From: an uncultured Hyphomonadaceae bacterium
GTDB lineage: Bacteria > Pseudomonadota > Alphaproteobacteria > Caulobacterales > Hyphomonadaceae
Reading direction: 5' to 3'
DNA length: 35,992 nucleotides
NCBI GenBank assembly: GCA_938011445.1
Contig: CALLUH010000102.1
Span: 1 to 35,992 of the forward strand
Of this stretch, positions 1 to 9,444 are shown one piece after another. Every line of letters starts with the position of its first letter. The stretch's first letter is position 1. Position numbers and translations under genes: made by a program. The notes beneath the pieces are model-generated. The model was given only the letters and a program-made list of their open reading frames with translations, was not told the DNA's origin and did no database searches.

Positions 1-155
1 GTGCAAGCCAGACCGGCATTGCCTGAAATTCAAGCAGACTTGACATTACATTTCCGGCCTTACGCTTACGACGCATAGTTTATGTGCAGAATTGACCGTG
101 CTGTCAAAGCGAAATCTTTCTGGCGAAGTTGCGGCGGAAGACTTAAGGAGGGCTC

Positions 156-1307
156 ATGAGCAGACCAATTGCAATCATTGTCGCCGCAGGCCAAGGCAAG
201 CGGACCGGCGGGGAGACGCCGAAACAGTTCCGCGCTTTGCTGGGGCGGCGAGTGATTGACTGGAGCCTTGCCGCCTTCAAAGCCCATCCGTCAGAGCCTC
301 TGCTGATCATTGTCGTCCCGCGCGGAACCTTGGCTGATCATCAGGATTTTTCAGCTCTGTGCGACCATCTTGTCGAGGGCGGGCAGACCCGTTCGGAATC
401 GGTCGCAGCGGGTCTTGAGGTTGTTGACGTTGCAGCGAATACGCCCGTCATGATCCACGATGCGGCCAGACCCGGGCTGTCGGGCCGGATGATTACCCGC
501 CTACTTGCAGCCCTCGAAGAGGCAGATGCCGCCGCCCCTGCTCTTATGGTTTCGGACGCGTTGAAAGACGTATCCGGAAAGCGGCTTGTCACCCTTGACC
601 GGTCCCCGCTACGCCGGATCCAGACACCGCAAGTGTTTCGATATGCCGATATATGCGCGGCAATTGGCGACGGCGCACGCGATTATGTTGACGATCTCGA
701 AGCGGTCGAAGCGGCTGGGCGGACGGTCAAGCTAGTGTCCGGCGAGGCGCGGCTTGGGAAAATTACTTATGAAGAGGATTTCGAGGTGATTGCGAGCTTG
801 ATGATGGGCGGCCAAACGGTGCCGCGAATTGGCTCGGGCTATGATGTTCACCAATTTGGCGAGGGGGATCATGTTACATTATGCGGTGTGCGTATCCCCC
901 ACACACATGGCCTTGTCGGGCATTCCGACGCCGACATTGGCTGGCATGCTTTGACCGATGCGATCCTCGGCGCTTTGGCCCTTGGCGATATTGGCGATCA
1001 TTTTCCACCCTCTGATCCACAATGGGAAGGCGCGGATTCTGGGGTCTTCCTAACCCATGCCGCAAAACTGGCCGATGAGGCGGGCTATATCATTGCAAAT
1101 GTGGACATAACCTTGATTTGCGAAGCGCCGAAAATCAAACCCCATCGCGAAGCTATGCGCATCAAAACGGCGGAGCTTTTAGGCCTCGAACGCTCCAAGG
1201 TCAGCGTCAAAGCGACGACGACCGAAAAGCTCGGCTTTGAAGGCCGACAAGAAGGCATGGCCGGACAGGCTGTCGCGGTTCTGGCGCCCGCACCGAAACT
1301 CGACTAG
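156..1307 (+). CDS. ispDF: Bifunctional IspD/IspF, MEP-pathway enzyme
   Basis: This 383-residue fusion carries two enzymes of the non-mevalonate isoprenoid pathway. The N-terminal half (about 1-215) is IspD, 2-C-methyl-D-erythritol 4-phosphate cytidylyltransferase, with the nucleotide-binding AAGQGKR at 10-16, PKQF at 22-25 and HDAARP at 101-106. The C-terminal half (about 224-380) is IspF, 2-C-methyl-D-erythritol 2,4-cyclodiphosphate synthase. It starts at [11 protein letters not shown], and its zinc ligands D230, H232 and H264 have the same spacing as in E. coli IspF (8, 10, 42). The HSDAD motif is at 256-260. A strong AAGGAGGG Shine-Dalgarno at 145-152 fixes the ATG. The fusion is common in Alphaproteobacteria, where one polypeptide supplies two non-consecutive steps. 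pncC follows 10 bp downstream, probably in the same transcript. Confidence 0.98.
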   Translation: MSRPIAIIVAAGQGKRTGGETPKQFRALLGRRVIDWSLAAFKAHPSEPLLIIVVPRGTLADHQDFSALCDHLVEGGQTRSESVAAGLEVVDVAANTPVMIHDAARPGLSGRMITRLLAALEEADAAAPALMVSDALKDVSGKRLVTLDRSPLRRIQTPQVFRYADICAAIGDGARDYVDDLEAVEAAGRTVKLVSGEARLGKITYEEDFEVIASLMMGGQTVPRIGSGYDVHQFGEGDHVTLCGVRIPHTHGLVGHSDADIGWHALTDAILGALALGDIGDHFPPSDPQWEGADSGVFLTHAAKLADEAGYIIANVDITLICEAPKIKPHREAMRIKTAELLGLERSKVSVKATTTEKLGFEGRQEGMAGQAVAVLAPAPKLD

Positions 1308-1317
1308 GATCAGATCC

Positions 1318-1812
1318 ATGTTTCCAGATCATCTTATCAATCTCGCTTTGCTTGTGTCTGACGATGCCCGCCAGAAGCGACTTCGTATTTCCACAGCCGA
1401 AAGCTGCACGGGCGGGCTTCTGGCCGGACTGTTTACCGAGCTTGCGGGGTCTTCGGATGTCTTTGACCGGGGCTATGTCACCTATTCCAATCGCGCCAAG
1501 CAGGATGTGCTCAACGTACCGGGCGATATGCTGGCAGACTTTGGCGCAGTCTCGGAGGCCGTCGCGCGGTCAATGGCCGAGGGCGCGTTGGAAGAAAGCC
1601 GAGCAAATATTGCAATTGCCATTACCGGCATTGCAGGCCCGGGCGGCGGCACGCGCATGAAACCGGTAGGAACCGTGCACATTGCCTGCGCGCGTGAGAA
1701 CAAGGCGATCCTTCACGAGCTTTGCCAGTTTGGCGACATCGGGCGCTCTCAAGTTCGGATAGAAACACTGGCGACTGCGCTGAGCATGTTGCAGCAGCAG
1801 ATCGCGGCCTAG
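1318..1812 (+). CDS. pncC: CinA C-terminal domain / nicotinamide-nucleotide amidohydrolase (PncC)
   Basis: This 164-residue protein is a standalone CinA C-terminal (PncC) domain. The family deamidates nicotinamide mononucleotide to nicotinate mononucleotide, recycling the pyridine nucleotide released by NAD-consuming reactions. The hallmark TAESCTGG lies at 26-33, with S29 as expected nucleophile, and AITGIAGPGGGT at 101-112 forms the second active-site loop. The N-terminal COG1058 domain of full-length CinA is absent, as in most proteobacterial PncC proteins. The open frame continues upstream to 1237, but homologues begin near MFPDHL and the ATG at 1318 lies just after the ispDF stop, so I chose it. 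Its stop overlaps the stop of the convergent ratA gene inside a CTAG palindrome. Confidence 0.93.
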   Translation: MFPDHLINLALLVSDDARQKRLRISTAESCTGGLLAGLFTELAGSSDVFDRGYVTYSNRAKQDVLNVPGDMLADFGAVSEAVARSMAEGALEESRANIAIAITGIAGPGGGTRMKPVGTVHIACARENKAILHELCQFGDIGRSQVRIETLATALSMLQQQIAA

Positions 1813-2255
1813 CCGTATCGCCGCTTCGCTTCAGCGAGAAACGCGCCCATGATCCGGTCGATTGCAATGTCTTTGTTGGCATTGGCGAGCGTGCGGAGAA
1901 TGAGGTTGCTGAACTCATAGTCGATCGTAAAGTCGATAATTGTGCCGCCCGCTCCATCCGCCGCAAAGCACCAATTGTTCTCCAGCTTGCGAAACGGGCC
2001 ACGCACCAGTTTGACCGCCACGGTCTTGTCTTCGGAATGGGCCGCGACGCTGGTCGAGAAGCTTTCGGTAAAGCCCTTAAAGCCGACGACCGCTTCTCCG
2101 ACGCAAGTGTGCAGCGGGCCTTCGGTCTTTGGCCCACTGACCCGCAGCGCTTTTATCCATTTGATAAATTCCGGATAGCGGGAAATGTCCGAAACAAGCT
2201 CGAACAATTGTTCGGGCGTGTACGGAACATTTAACGCTTGATGATGCTTCGGCAC
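1809..2255 (-). CDS. ratA: RatA/COQ10-type START-domain protein
   Basis: This 148-residue protein of the polyketide cyclase/START-like family begins PKHHQ and carries the typical PYTPEQLFELVSDISRYPEF segment. Relatives are annotated as ribosome association toxin RatA in E. coli and as the coenzyme Q-binding protein COQ10 in mitochondria. The alphaproteobacterial member next to lipA is more likely a ubiquinone-binding or respiratory helper, but sequence cannot decide. The first ATG of the frame is at 2333, inside the lipA coding region. The GTG at 2255 lies 11 bp after the lipA stop and gives the family's usual length, so I take it as the start. It is probably co-transcribed with lipA. The last three bases overlap the stop of pncC on the other strand. 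Confidence 0.9.
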   Translation of the reverse strand: MPKHHQALNVPYTPEQLFELVSDISRYPEFIKWIKALRVSGPKTEGPLHTCVGEAVVGFKGFTESFSTSVAAHSEDKTVAVKLVRGPFRKLENNWCFAADGAGGTIIDFTIDYEFSNLILRTLANANKDIAIDRIMGAFLAEAKRRYG

Positions 2256-2265
2256 GTCGCGCGAC

Positions 2266-3237
2266 CTAGCTTCTCGCCTCGGCAAGCTTGGCCTCGCGGG
2301 CTTTGCGCAAACGGGCAAAGTCCTCCCCGGCATGATAGCTTGAGCGCGTCAGCGGCGAGGACGACACCATTAGAAAACCTTTCGAGCGGGCAATCTCTTC
2401 ATAATGGGCAAACTCGGACGGCTCGACATAGCGGTCCACGGCGGCATGTTTGCGCGTCGGCTGGAGATACTGGCCGATGGTAAGAAAGTCGATGCCCGCC
2501 GAGCGCATATCATCCATCACCTGCATCACCTCTTCCTTGGTCTCGCCAAGACCAACCATGAGGCCCGATTTGGTAAACTGGGTCGGGTCGCGCTCTTTGA
2601 CTTTCTCAAGCAGGCGCAGCGAGTGGAAATAACGCGCACCGGGCCGGATAGAGAGATAGAGGCGCGGGACGGTTTCAAGATTGTGATTGAACACATCGGG
2701 CCGCGCGTCGATAACTTTATATTCCCAGCCAGTTTTACGCAGGAAGTCCGGCGTCAAAATCTCGATTGTGGTGCCAGGGCTAGCGGCGCGGATAGCATTG
2801 ATCGTGTGGACAAAATGCATCGCGCCGCCATCTTCGAGATCGTCGCGGTCAACACTGGTGATGACAACATGTTCAAGGCCCATTTCTGCCACCGCTTCGC
2901 CAACACGGCGGGGTTCATCTTCATCAAGCCCTGCGGGTGGTTTGCCCGTGGCGACATTGCAGAACGAACAGGCACGGGTGCAGACCTCACCCATAATCAT
3001 CATGGTGGCGTGTTTTTTCGTCCAGCATTCGCCGATATTCGGGCAGCCCGCTTCCTCGCAAACGGTCACAAGATTTTTCGATTTGACGATCTCGCGGGTT
3101 TCTGCATAGCCTTTGCCCATGGGCGCTTTAACGCGAATCCAGTCGGGTTTACGCAAAACCGGCGTATCAGGACGGTTGCGTTTTTCCGGATGCCGATGCT
3201 CGCGCGGCTGGTGAGGGTCATTGATCAAAGTCGCCAT
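2266..3237 (-). CDS. lipA: Lipoyl synthase
   Basis: LipA is a radical-SAM enzyme that inserts two sulfur atoms into octanoyl groups on lipoyl domains (pyruvate and 2-oxoglutarate dehydrogenase, glycine cleavage H protein). The 323-residue length is normal. The auxiliary [4Fe-4S] cluster cysteines are C60, C65 and C71 ([12 protein letters not shown]). The radical-SAM cysteines are C86, C90 and C93 (CTRACSFC). The C-terminal [15 protein letters not shown] segment contains the conserved RSSY motif, whose serine ligates the auxiliary cluster. ratA follows 10 bp downstream on the same strand, a common alphaproteobacterial pairing. No strong Shine-Dalgarno is visible before the ATG. A divergent ligase gene starts about 110 bp away. 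Confidence 0.98.
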   Translation of the reverse strand: MATLINDPHQPREHRHPEKRNRPDTPVLRKPDWIRVKAPMGKGYAETREIVKSKNLVTVCEEAGCPNIGECWTKKHATMMIMGEVCTRACSFCNVATGKPPAGLDEDEPRRVGEAVAEMGLEHVVITSVDRDDLEDGGAMHFVHTINAIRAASPGTTIEILTPDFLRKTGWEYKVIDARPDVFNHNLETVPRLYLSIRPGARYFHSLRLLEKVKERDPTQFTKSGLMVGLGETKEEVMQVMDDMRSAGIDFLTIGQYLQPTRKHAAVDRYVEPSEFAHYEEIARSKGFLMVSSSPLTRSSYHAGEDFARLRKAREAKLAEARS

Positions 3238-3347
3238 ACATAGCTAAATGGACCCAAAGACCGAATCTATCAAGCGGGCAAAACTGCACATCTGCCATCT
3301 GGCATAAGCATGGCTGGCCAGCTTAACGCCATGCAATAGGAGCAAGC

Positions 3348-4925
3348 ATGACCGATCAACCTGAAAGCCCGCATCATCCGTTTCGACTGTCGCAGACGAA
3401 AATTGACCTGTTTTCTGCACTTTTGCGGGCGCGAAAGACCTTCGGTAAAGCCAAAGTGGCGGTGGTTGATGGCGATGGCCGCAAGCTGACCTATACCGAT
3501 CTGGTGCGCGCATGCTTCGGGTTGGGCGCAGCGTTGAAAAAACACACGCGAGCGGGCGAGACCGTCGGTGTGATGTTGCCAACAGGCGTTGGCGCAATTG
3601 TCGTCTTCTATGCCTTGCTGGCCTATGGGCGGGTTCCGGCCATGCTGAATTTCACCGCCGGATCGCGTAATCTCAAAGCTGCGATGAAGGCAGGCGAGAT
3701 CTCGAAAATCATCTCCGCGCATCAATTTATCGAACTGGGCGCATTGGAGCCGTTAATTGCAGAGCTAACCGATGCGGCTGAATTTATCTATGTCGAGGAT
3801 GTCCGCGAAGGGCTGACAACGGCAAACAAGCTCGCCGCAGCGCTTGGCCCCGTTATGCCCGGCCTGTTTCGTCGGCCAGCCCATTACGACAAACCCGGCG
3901 TGGTCTTGTTTACGTCCGGCACCGAAGGCGAGCCAAAGGGTGTGGTGCTCAGTCATCAGAATATTATGGCCAATGTCGAACAGGTCCGCGCGCATATCGA
4001 GCTTGATCCTGAGACCGACAGCGTGTTCAATCCTCTGCCAACCTTCCACTGTTTCGGGCTAACGGTGGGTGCCGTCCTGCCGCTGATCGCTGGCGTCAAA
4101 GCGATCTGCCATCCAACTCCGCTCCAGCCCAAGGAGATCGCCAAACGCGTGCGCAAGACCGGCTCTACAATCCTGCTCGCAACGGACACCTTCATTTCGC
4201 AATATACGCGCGCTGGCTCGGAGGGCGATTTATCAAGCGTCCGGCTTGCCGTTTGCGGGGCGGAACGCGTGCGCGACGAGACGCGGGCATTGGTGCGCAA
4301 GAAGTTCAATATCGAAATCCTTGAAGGCTATGGCGCAACCGAAGCGGCGCCTGTCATTGCCGCCAACCGCGTCGGCGCAAACAAGCCCGGCACGGTCGGC
4401 CAGTTAATGGCAGGCATGGAGCATGAATTGCTGCCGGTCGAGGGGATTGAAGAAGGTGGCCGCTTACGGGTGCGCGGGCCAAATGTGATGCAAGGCTATT
4501 TGCGGGCGTCCAATCCGGGCGTGCTCGAACAGATGAATGAAGGCTGGCACGATACCGGAGACATTGTTTGCGTCGATGAGGAGGGATTTATCCGTATTCT
4601 CGGACGCGTGAAACGGTTCGCCAAGATTGGCGGGGAGATGGTCTCGCTTGCTGTGGTCGAGAATTGCGCAAGCGCGATCTGGCCGGAAAATATGCACGCT
4701 GCCGCCGCCCTACCCGATCCGCGCAAGGGCGAACAGATCATCCTCTTATCAGACGCAAAAGAGGCCAATCGCGACGAAGTGCTGACATGGTGCCAGAACC
4801 ACGGCACGCCGGAAATTGCGGTCCCGCGCAAAGTCTTGTTTGTGGATGAAATACCGGTTTTGGGGACGGGCAAGCTTGATTATGGGACAATCCAGAAACT
4901 TGCCGAGCAGCTAACTGCGGCATAG
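3348..4925 (+). CDS. AMP-dependent acyl-ACP/acyl-CoA ligase, Aas C-terminal type
   Basis: This 525-residue adenylate-forming enzyme activates a carboxylic acid as its AMP ester. The P-loop TSGTEGEPKG is at 189-198, YGATEAAP at 328-335, HDTGD at 401-405 and the acyl-transfer lysine K509 in LGTGKLDY. The closest family I recognise is the ligase half of the Aas-type acyltransferase/acyl-ACP synthetase, which reactivates fatty acids for lysophospholipid reacylation. In many relatives this domain is fused to an MFS lysophospholipid transporter and a PlsC acyltransferase; here it stands alone. The ATG is preceded by AGGAG at 3338-3342. A membrane acyltransferase follows at once on the same strand, so a lipid-modifying pair is plausible. 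The exact substrate cannot be read from sequence. Confidence 0.85.
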   Translation: MTDQPESPHHPFRLSQTKIDLFSALLRARKTFGKAKVAVVDGDGRKLTYTDLVRACFGLGAALKKHTRAGETVGVMLPTGVGAIVVFYALLAYGRVPAMLNFTAGSRNLKAAMKAGEISKIISAHQFIELGALEPLIAELTDAAEFIYVEDVREGLTTANKLAAALGPVMPGLFRRPAHYDKPGVVLFTSGTEGEPKGVVLSHQNIMANVEQVRAHIELDPETDSVFNPLPTFHCFGLTVGAVLPLIAGVKAICHPTPLQPKEIAKRVRKTGSTILLATDTFISQYTRAGSEGDLSSVRLAVCGAERVRDETRALVRKKFNIEILEGYGATEAAPVIAANRVGANKPGTVGQLMAGMEHELLPVEGIEEGGRLRVRGPNVMQGYLRASNPGVLEQMNEGWHDTGDIVCVDEEGFIRILGRVKRFAKIGGEMVSLAVVENCASAIWPENMHAAAALPDPRKGEQIILLSDAKEANRDEVLTWCQNHGTPEIAVPRKVLFVDEIPVLGTGKLDYGTIQKLAEQLTAA

Positions 4926-5029
4926 GCGCGCCAACAGAGCGGATATGGAACAGCGTGTGCATGGCGCTCGCCCGGAGCGTGTTGTCCGTCCAAGGATGGC
5001 CGGTTCCTTCAGATTGGAAAGTTGATAAC

Positions 5030-6064
5030 GTGCCGCAGAACTATTTCACACCGATCCGGCTATTGCTCGCCTTTATCGTTGCGTTCGAACATGTCTTCTA
5101 TTTTCAGGCGGGCATGGCGGATTCGCCGTTCGAGCTTGGCCACACATCGCTTGGCTATTTTGCGGTCAACGGGTTTTTCATTCTGAGCGGCTATCTGATC
5201 ACTGGCAGCGCCGAGCGTTCTGGTGACGTGCTGGTCTTTGCGCGGTCGCGATTGCTGCGGATTATGCCAGCGCTCATCTTTGTGACGCTGTTTCTGGGGC
5301 TTGTCCTGGTGCCGCTCCTCGGGACGACCGATCTGGCGAGTTATTACACAAGCGGCAAAGTCTGGGCAGACATGGCGAAAGTGGCGAGTTTTATTTCGCC
5401 CAATCCGGACTGGCTGGGCCTGACCATGGCGGGCAATCCATTTGCGGGCGATGTGACGGGGCCGATCTGGACGCTGCGTTATGAAGTGCTTGCCTATATC
5501 GGAACCGCGGGATTGCTGCTCGTCGGGCTGCACCGGAATTTAACAATTGCCCTGCTTGGCGCGGCTGGTGCGACCGTACTGTTTGCGATTGATCTTGAGA
5601 CGCATCTGGTCACCGAGACCAATGCAACACTCGGCAGCCTTGTTCGGTTTGGCAGCTGTTATCTCTATGGCGCGGTGGCCTATTTGCTGGCCGAGCGGGC
5701 GCGGGTCACGATGAAGCTTGCATTACCGGTCTTGGTTGCCGGTGGCGGATTAATCCTCTTGGGCGTTGCATCGGCCGAAGTGCTGATGAACCTGGCGTTG
5801 ACGCCGATCCTCTTTGCCTTGGCTTTCTCAAAGGCGAGCGCACCCGCATGGCTCTCCAAGCCGCCCGATTTTTCTTATGGGCTCTATATTTTCCATTGGC
5901 CGATTTACCAGATGCTGACCGAATGGGTCGGGCGTCCGCCAAATGCTGCGCTCTTGTTCGGCATAGGCCTGCCGCTCGCAATATTGGCTGCGCTCGCGTC
6001 ATGGTATCTGCTCGAAAAACCTATGCTGAAACTGAAGGCACCCGCCGCGCTGCGTCCCGATTAA
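5030..6064 (+). CDS. Acyltransferase family 3 (OafA/YrhL-like) integral membrane protein
   Basis: This membrane acyltransferase (Acyltransferase_3 family) moves acyl groups onto extracytoplasmic sugars, peptidoglycan or lipids. The family N-terminus TPIRLLLAF followed by FEH is present, with R10 and H21 as the characteristic pair. About ten hydrophobic segments follow, and the late FSYGLYIFHWPIYQ segment is also typical. The frame is open from an ATG at 4955, but that start adds 25 polar residues and has no clear Shine-Dalgarno. The GTG at 5030 is preceded by GGAAAG at 5015-5020 and puts the family motif at the usual distance, so I prefer it (344 residues). Its stop overlaps the stop of the convergent oxidoreductase gene inside TTAA. 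The acyl acceptor is unknown. Confidence 0.87.
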   Translation: MPQNYFTPIRLLLAFIVAFEHVFYFQAGMADSPFELGHTSLGYFAVNGFFILSGYLITGSAERSGDVLVFARSRLLRIMPALIFVTLFLGLVLVPLLGTTDLASYYTSGKVWADMAKVASFISPNPDWLGLTMAGNPFAGDVTGPIWTLRYEVLAYIGTAGLLLVGLHRNLTIALLGAAGATVLFAIDLETHLVTETNATLGSLVRFGSCYLYGAVAYLLAERARVTMKLALPVLVAGGGLILLGVASAEVLMNLALTPILFALAFSKASAPAWLSKPPDFSYGLYIFHWPIYQMLTEWVGRPPNAALLFGIGLPLAILAALASWYLLEKPMLKLKAPAALRPD

Positions 6065-7371
6065 GCCGCCGTGAGCGCTGCGTGATAGGCCTCGGCCGCT
6101 TTGCCCTCTTCGGCGGTGTATTGCCGGAAAGCTTTGAAAACACCCAGATCAAGATCAGGCGTGTACCCTGCGCCCATTCGCTTGATCTGCAAACAGAACC
6201 AACCTTGCTGGCCCCAGCCATTTAGGCCTTTGATAAGATTGATCGGCGAGTTCGGCCCAAGAAAACGCGTCGGCCCGAGCTTGAGTTTCTTCTCCCAGCT
6301 CTCGGCGCTCATCTGCTGGCCGGAGATAAGCTTATTGGGCAAGGCAGGCTCGGCACATAAAGGACGACCAAGACCAATCAGTGCCGCCTCGCCGCTTTCC
6401 AGAGCTGCATTCATAGCGGCGACCGTCCGGAAGCCACCTGTCACCAGAAGCGGCATTTGCGCACGCACCTGAATGCTGCGGGCATATTTCATAAAATAGG
6501 CTTCGCGGGCGCGGGTGGACTCCCTTACATCCTCTTCGAACTTTGGCTCTGCGCCTTCGATGCCCGCCATTTGCGGCTGTTCGTAGTTTCCGCCGCTGAT
6601 CTCGACAAAATCAAGCCCGAGCGTGTTGAGCATGTCGATCACATCAAGACAATCCTGATGGCTGAACCCGCCCTTCTGGAAATCTGTGGAGTTAAGTTTG
6701 ACCGAGACGGAGAATTTCTCGCCGCAGGCTGTCTTCACTGCTTTGATGCTGTCGATCAGAAGCCTTGCGCGGTTTTCAAGACTGCCGCCCCATTCATCAG
6801 AGCGCCGATTTGCGAGCGGCGAGAGGAATTGCGAAACCAGATAGCCATGGGCCGCGTGGATTTGTACGCCATCAAAGCCCGTATCCTGCGCCACTTTGGC
6901 CGCCGCGCCGAAGCCTGTGATAACATGGGCAATCTCTTCACCCGTGATTTCGCGCGGCATGCCGAACACGCCGCCGGGCATTTTCAACTCGACGGAGCTT
7001 GGGGCTGCGGGCGTCTCATTGACAGATTTCGGTGTTTGGCGGCCAGCATGGGAAAGCTGCATGACAACCTTCCCGCCTGCGGATTTCGCAGCCTCGGCAT
7101 AAGCCGCAAGGCCCGCGCGCGCCTCGTTTGATTGCTCCCCTTCGATCACAACATTGCCGGGGCGCTCAAGATGGCGGCGCGAGATTTGGACATTTCCGGT
7201 CAGTTGCAATCCAATACCGCCCTCAGCCCAAGTCTTATACAAAGTGACATGTTTTGCGGTGGCATGATTGTTCGCATCGGCCAGCCCCTCTGTCATCGCA
7301 GCCTTGACGAGCCGATTGGGCACTGTAAGCCCCGAGGCCAGAGTTAATGGATCCTTAATCAGAATTGGCAT
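6061..7371 (-). CDS. NADH:flavin oxidoreductase, Old Yellow Enzyme family
   Basis: This 436-residue FMN-dependent TIM-barrel enzyme is of the Old Yellow Enzyme type. Diagnostic segments are MQLSHAGRQTP in the first half, IHAAHGYLVSQFLSP with the substrate-binding histidines, and RRSDEWGGSLENR. The LVTGGF and ALIGLGRPL segments belong to the phosphate-binding end of the barrel. There is no C-terminal iron-sulfur/dinucleotide-binding module of the 2,4-dienoyl-CoA reductase type, so it is the single-domain form, with a somewhat longer C-terminus. Such enzymes reduce activated C=C bonds in enones and enoates. GGGAGAG precedes the ATG. It is divergent from parE with a 42-bp spacer. The physiological substrate is unknown; nearby acyl-CoA genes hint at an unsaturated lipid or steroid-like compound. 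Confidence 0.93.
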   Translation of the reverse strand: MPILIKDPLTLASGLTVPNRLVKAAMTEGLADANNHATAKHVTLYKTWAEGGIGLQLTGNVQISRRHLERPGNVVIEGEQSNEARAGLAAYAEAAKSAGGKVVMQLSHAGRQTPKSVNETPAAPSSVELKMPGGVFGMPREITGEEIAHVITGFGAAAKVAQDTGFDGVQIHAAHGYLVSQFLSPLANRRSDEWGGSLENRARLLIDSIKAVKTACGEKFSVSVKLNSTDFQKGGFSHQDCLDVIDMLNTLGLDFVEISGGNYEQPQMAGIEGAEPKFEEDVRESTRAREAYFMKYARSIQVRAQMPLLVTGGFRTVAAMNAALESGEAALIGLGRPLCAEPALPNKLISGQQMSAESWEKKLKLGPTRFLGPNSPINLIKGLNGWGQQGWFCLQIKRMGAGYTPDLDLGVFKAFRQYTAEEGKAAEAYHAALTAA

Positions 7372-7413
7372 GAATCTCTCCCATAGACCGCTCGTCAGCC
7401 TAAGAGAGATAGC

Positions 7414-9414
7414 ATGGCCAAATCAAATCAAGCAAAGTTGTTCGCAGATATGTCGTCTGACCCGTCAGGTTATAGCGCCAAAGATATTGAAGTCCTTGAG
7501 GGGCTGGAGCCTGTGCGCAAGCGCCCTGGCATGTATATTGGCGGCACCGACGAGCGCGCGTTTCACCATCTATTTGCAGAAATTCTTGATAATTCAATGG
7601 ACGAAGCCGTTGCAGGCCATGCCAGCCGTATCGAGGTCGAGCTGGCAGCGGACGGGTATCTTACGGTCACAGATAATGGGCGCGGCATTCCGATTGGCGA
7701 ACATCCGAAATTCCCGGGCAAGTCCGCACTCGAAGTGATCATGACGACATTGCATGCTGGCGGCAAATTTTCTGATTCGGCCTATGAGACAGCAGGCGGT
7801 CTGCACGGGGTTGGTATCTCTGTGGTCAACGCCCTGTCCGAACGGGTCGAAGTGGAAGTCGCACGCGACAAGAAGCTTTATGCACAGAATTTCGAACGCG
7901 GGCTGGTTATGGGCCCGCTCAAGGCGATCGGGACAGCGGCAAACCGGCGCGGAACGAGCGTGCGGTTCAAGCCCGACCACGAGATTTTTGGCGACAAGCT
8001 GCGCTGGAAACCGGCCATATTGTTCCAGATGGCCCGCTCGAAAGCCTATCTCTATCGCGGGGTGGAACTACGCTGGAAATGCGCGCCCGAATTGCTCCCC
8101 GAAGAGTCCAAGGTTCCCGCCGAAGCGACGCTGACCTATCCGAACGGGCTGGCCGATCAGCTGGCAGAAGTCTTCGAAGGCAAAAACACGATTACCAGCG
8201 AGCCTTTTACAGGGCTCGTCGAGACACCGGACGGGAAAGTCGAATGGGCCATCTCGTGGACCGCTGCGGGCTTTGGCGAGACGGACGGGTTCTCGCGCTC
8301 ATATTGCAATACGATCCCGACCCGAAATGGCGGCACCCATGAAGCAGGTCTTCGCTCGGCGCTGACCAAGGGCATCCGCAATTATGGCGAACTGACGGGG
8401 CAGAAAAAATCGAGCCTGATCACCGCCGACGACGTCATGGGGCATGCGGGGCTACTTCTGTCCGTCTTTATTCGTGGGCCGGAATTTGTCGGCCAGACAA
8501 AAGACAAGCTCTCCACAACGGCCGCTTTCCGTCTGGTCGAAAATGCCATTCGTGACCGCTTCGACCACTGGCTTGCCGCCAGCCCGAAAGAAGCCGACAA
8601 GCTGTTTAACTGGGCGATGGAACGCGCTGATGAACGCGCCAAAAGGCGTAAGCAACGCGATGTTCAGCGCCAGTCTGCGACAAGGCGTTTGCGTCTGCCG
8701 GGCAAACTTGCCGACTGCTCGAACAAGGGACCAGAGGACACCGAAATCTTTTTTGTCGAAGGCGACAGTGCGGGCGGCTCGGCCAAACAGGCACGCGACC
8801 GGAAGACCCAAGCCATCCATCCCTTGCGCGGTAAAATCCTCAATGTTGCGAGCGCCACGGACGACAAAATTGCGGGCAATCAGGAGTTATCGGATGTTGG
8901 CCTCGCGCTTGGTGTCCGGTTCGGCACGCAATTTAATGCCGATGATCTGCGCTATGAGAGAATCATCATCATGACCGATGCCGATGTCGATGGTGCACAT
9001 ATCGCCGCGCTGCTTATCACATTCTTCTTCAAGAAAATGCCCGGCCTGATAGAGCAAGGGCGCTTGTTTCTGGCCATGCCGCCGCTTTACAGTCTCAGCT
9101 ATAAAGGCAAGACGGTCTACGCCATGGATGACGAACAAAAAGCGCATTTGCTGGAAACCGAGTTCAAGCCGAACCAGGACGTGAAAATCGGCCGCTTCAA
9201 AGGGCTCGGCGAAATGAACCCCGCCCAGCTCAAGGTCACAACGATGAACCCGCAAACCCGCACCCTCGCGCGGGTGACATTGCCCGATAGCTTCGACGAG
9301 TTAACCGAGGTCAAACCGGCCGAGCTGATCGAGACGCTGATGGGCCGCAAGGCAGAGCTTCGCTTCAAATACATTCAGGAGAATGCGCATTTTGTTGAAG
9401 AGCTGGATTTGTAG
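7414..9414 (+). CDS. parE: DNA topoisomerase IV subunit B
   Basis: ParE is the ATPase subunit of topoisomerase IV, which decatenates daughter chromosomes together with ParC. The 666-residue protein has the GHKL ATPase domain first: FAEILDNSMDEA (catalytic E56), TDNGRGIP at 86-93 and GGLHGVGISVVNALS at 128-142. The transducer domain follows, then the TOPRIM domain with EGDSAGGSA (E449) and the metal-binding DADVD at 522-526. The C-terminus ends soon after the TOPRIM region without the insert found in some GyrB proteins. The HPLRGKILNV segment and overall length favour ParE over GyrB. The ATG follows AAGAGAG. The gene is convergent with the next acyl-CoA dehydrogenase gene, 30 bp away. Confidence 0.96.
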   Translation: MAKSNQAKLFADMSSDPSGYSAKDIEVLEGLEPVRKRPGMYIGGTDERAFHHLFAEILDNSMDEAVAGHASRIEVELAADGYLTVTDNGRGIPIGEHPKFPGKSALEVIMTTLHAGGKFSDSAYETAGGLHGVGISVVNALSERVEVEVARDKKLYAQNFERGLVMGPLKAIGTAANRRGTSVRFKPDHEIFGDKLRWKPAILFQMARSKAYLYRGVELRWKCAPELLPEESKVPAEATLTYPNGLADQLAEVFEGKNTITSEPFTGLVETPDGKVEWAISWTAAGFGETDGFSRSYCNTIPTRNGGTHEAGLRSALTKGIRNYGELTGQKKSSLITADDVMGHAGLLLSVFIRGPEFVGQTKDKLSTTAAFRLVENAIRDRFDHWLAASPKEADKLFNWAMERADERAKRRKQRDVQRQSATRRLRLPGKLADCSNKGPEDTEIFFVEGDSAGGSAKQARDRKTQAIHPLRGKILNVASATDDKIAGNQELSDVGLALGVRFGTQFNADDLRYERIIIMTDADVDGAHIAALLITFFFKKMPGLIEQGRLFLAMPPLYSLSYKGKTVYAMDDEQKAHLLETEFKPNQDVKIGRFKGLGEMNPAQLKVTTMNPQTRTLARVTLPDSFDELTEVKPAELIETLMGRKAELRFKYIQENAHFVEELDL

Positions 9415-9444
9415 CGAACGAGAAATTCTCTGTGCACCGACGAC

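Noticed and set aside
40-66. TTGACA upstream of ispDF as a promoter
   Set aside because: The -35 hexamer is perfect but no acceptable -10 lies 16-18 bp downstream; TACGCT at 15 bp is poor.
2404-3243. Long plus-strand frame (279 residues) opposite lipA
   Set aside because: lipA has complete iron-sulfur motifs on the other strand; this frame has no recognisable domain and is a GC-driven shadow.
9420-9430. GAGAAATTCTC between parE and the dehydrogenase as a terminator
   Set aside because: It leaves a one-base loop and has no following T-run, so it cannot form a terminator hairpin.
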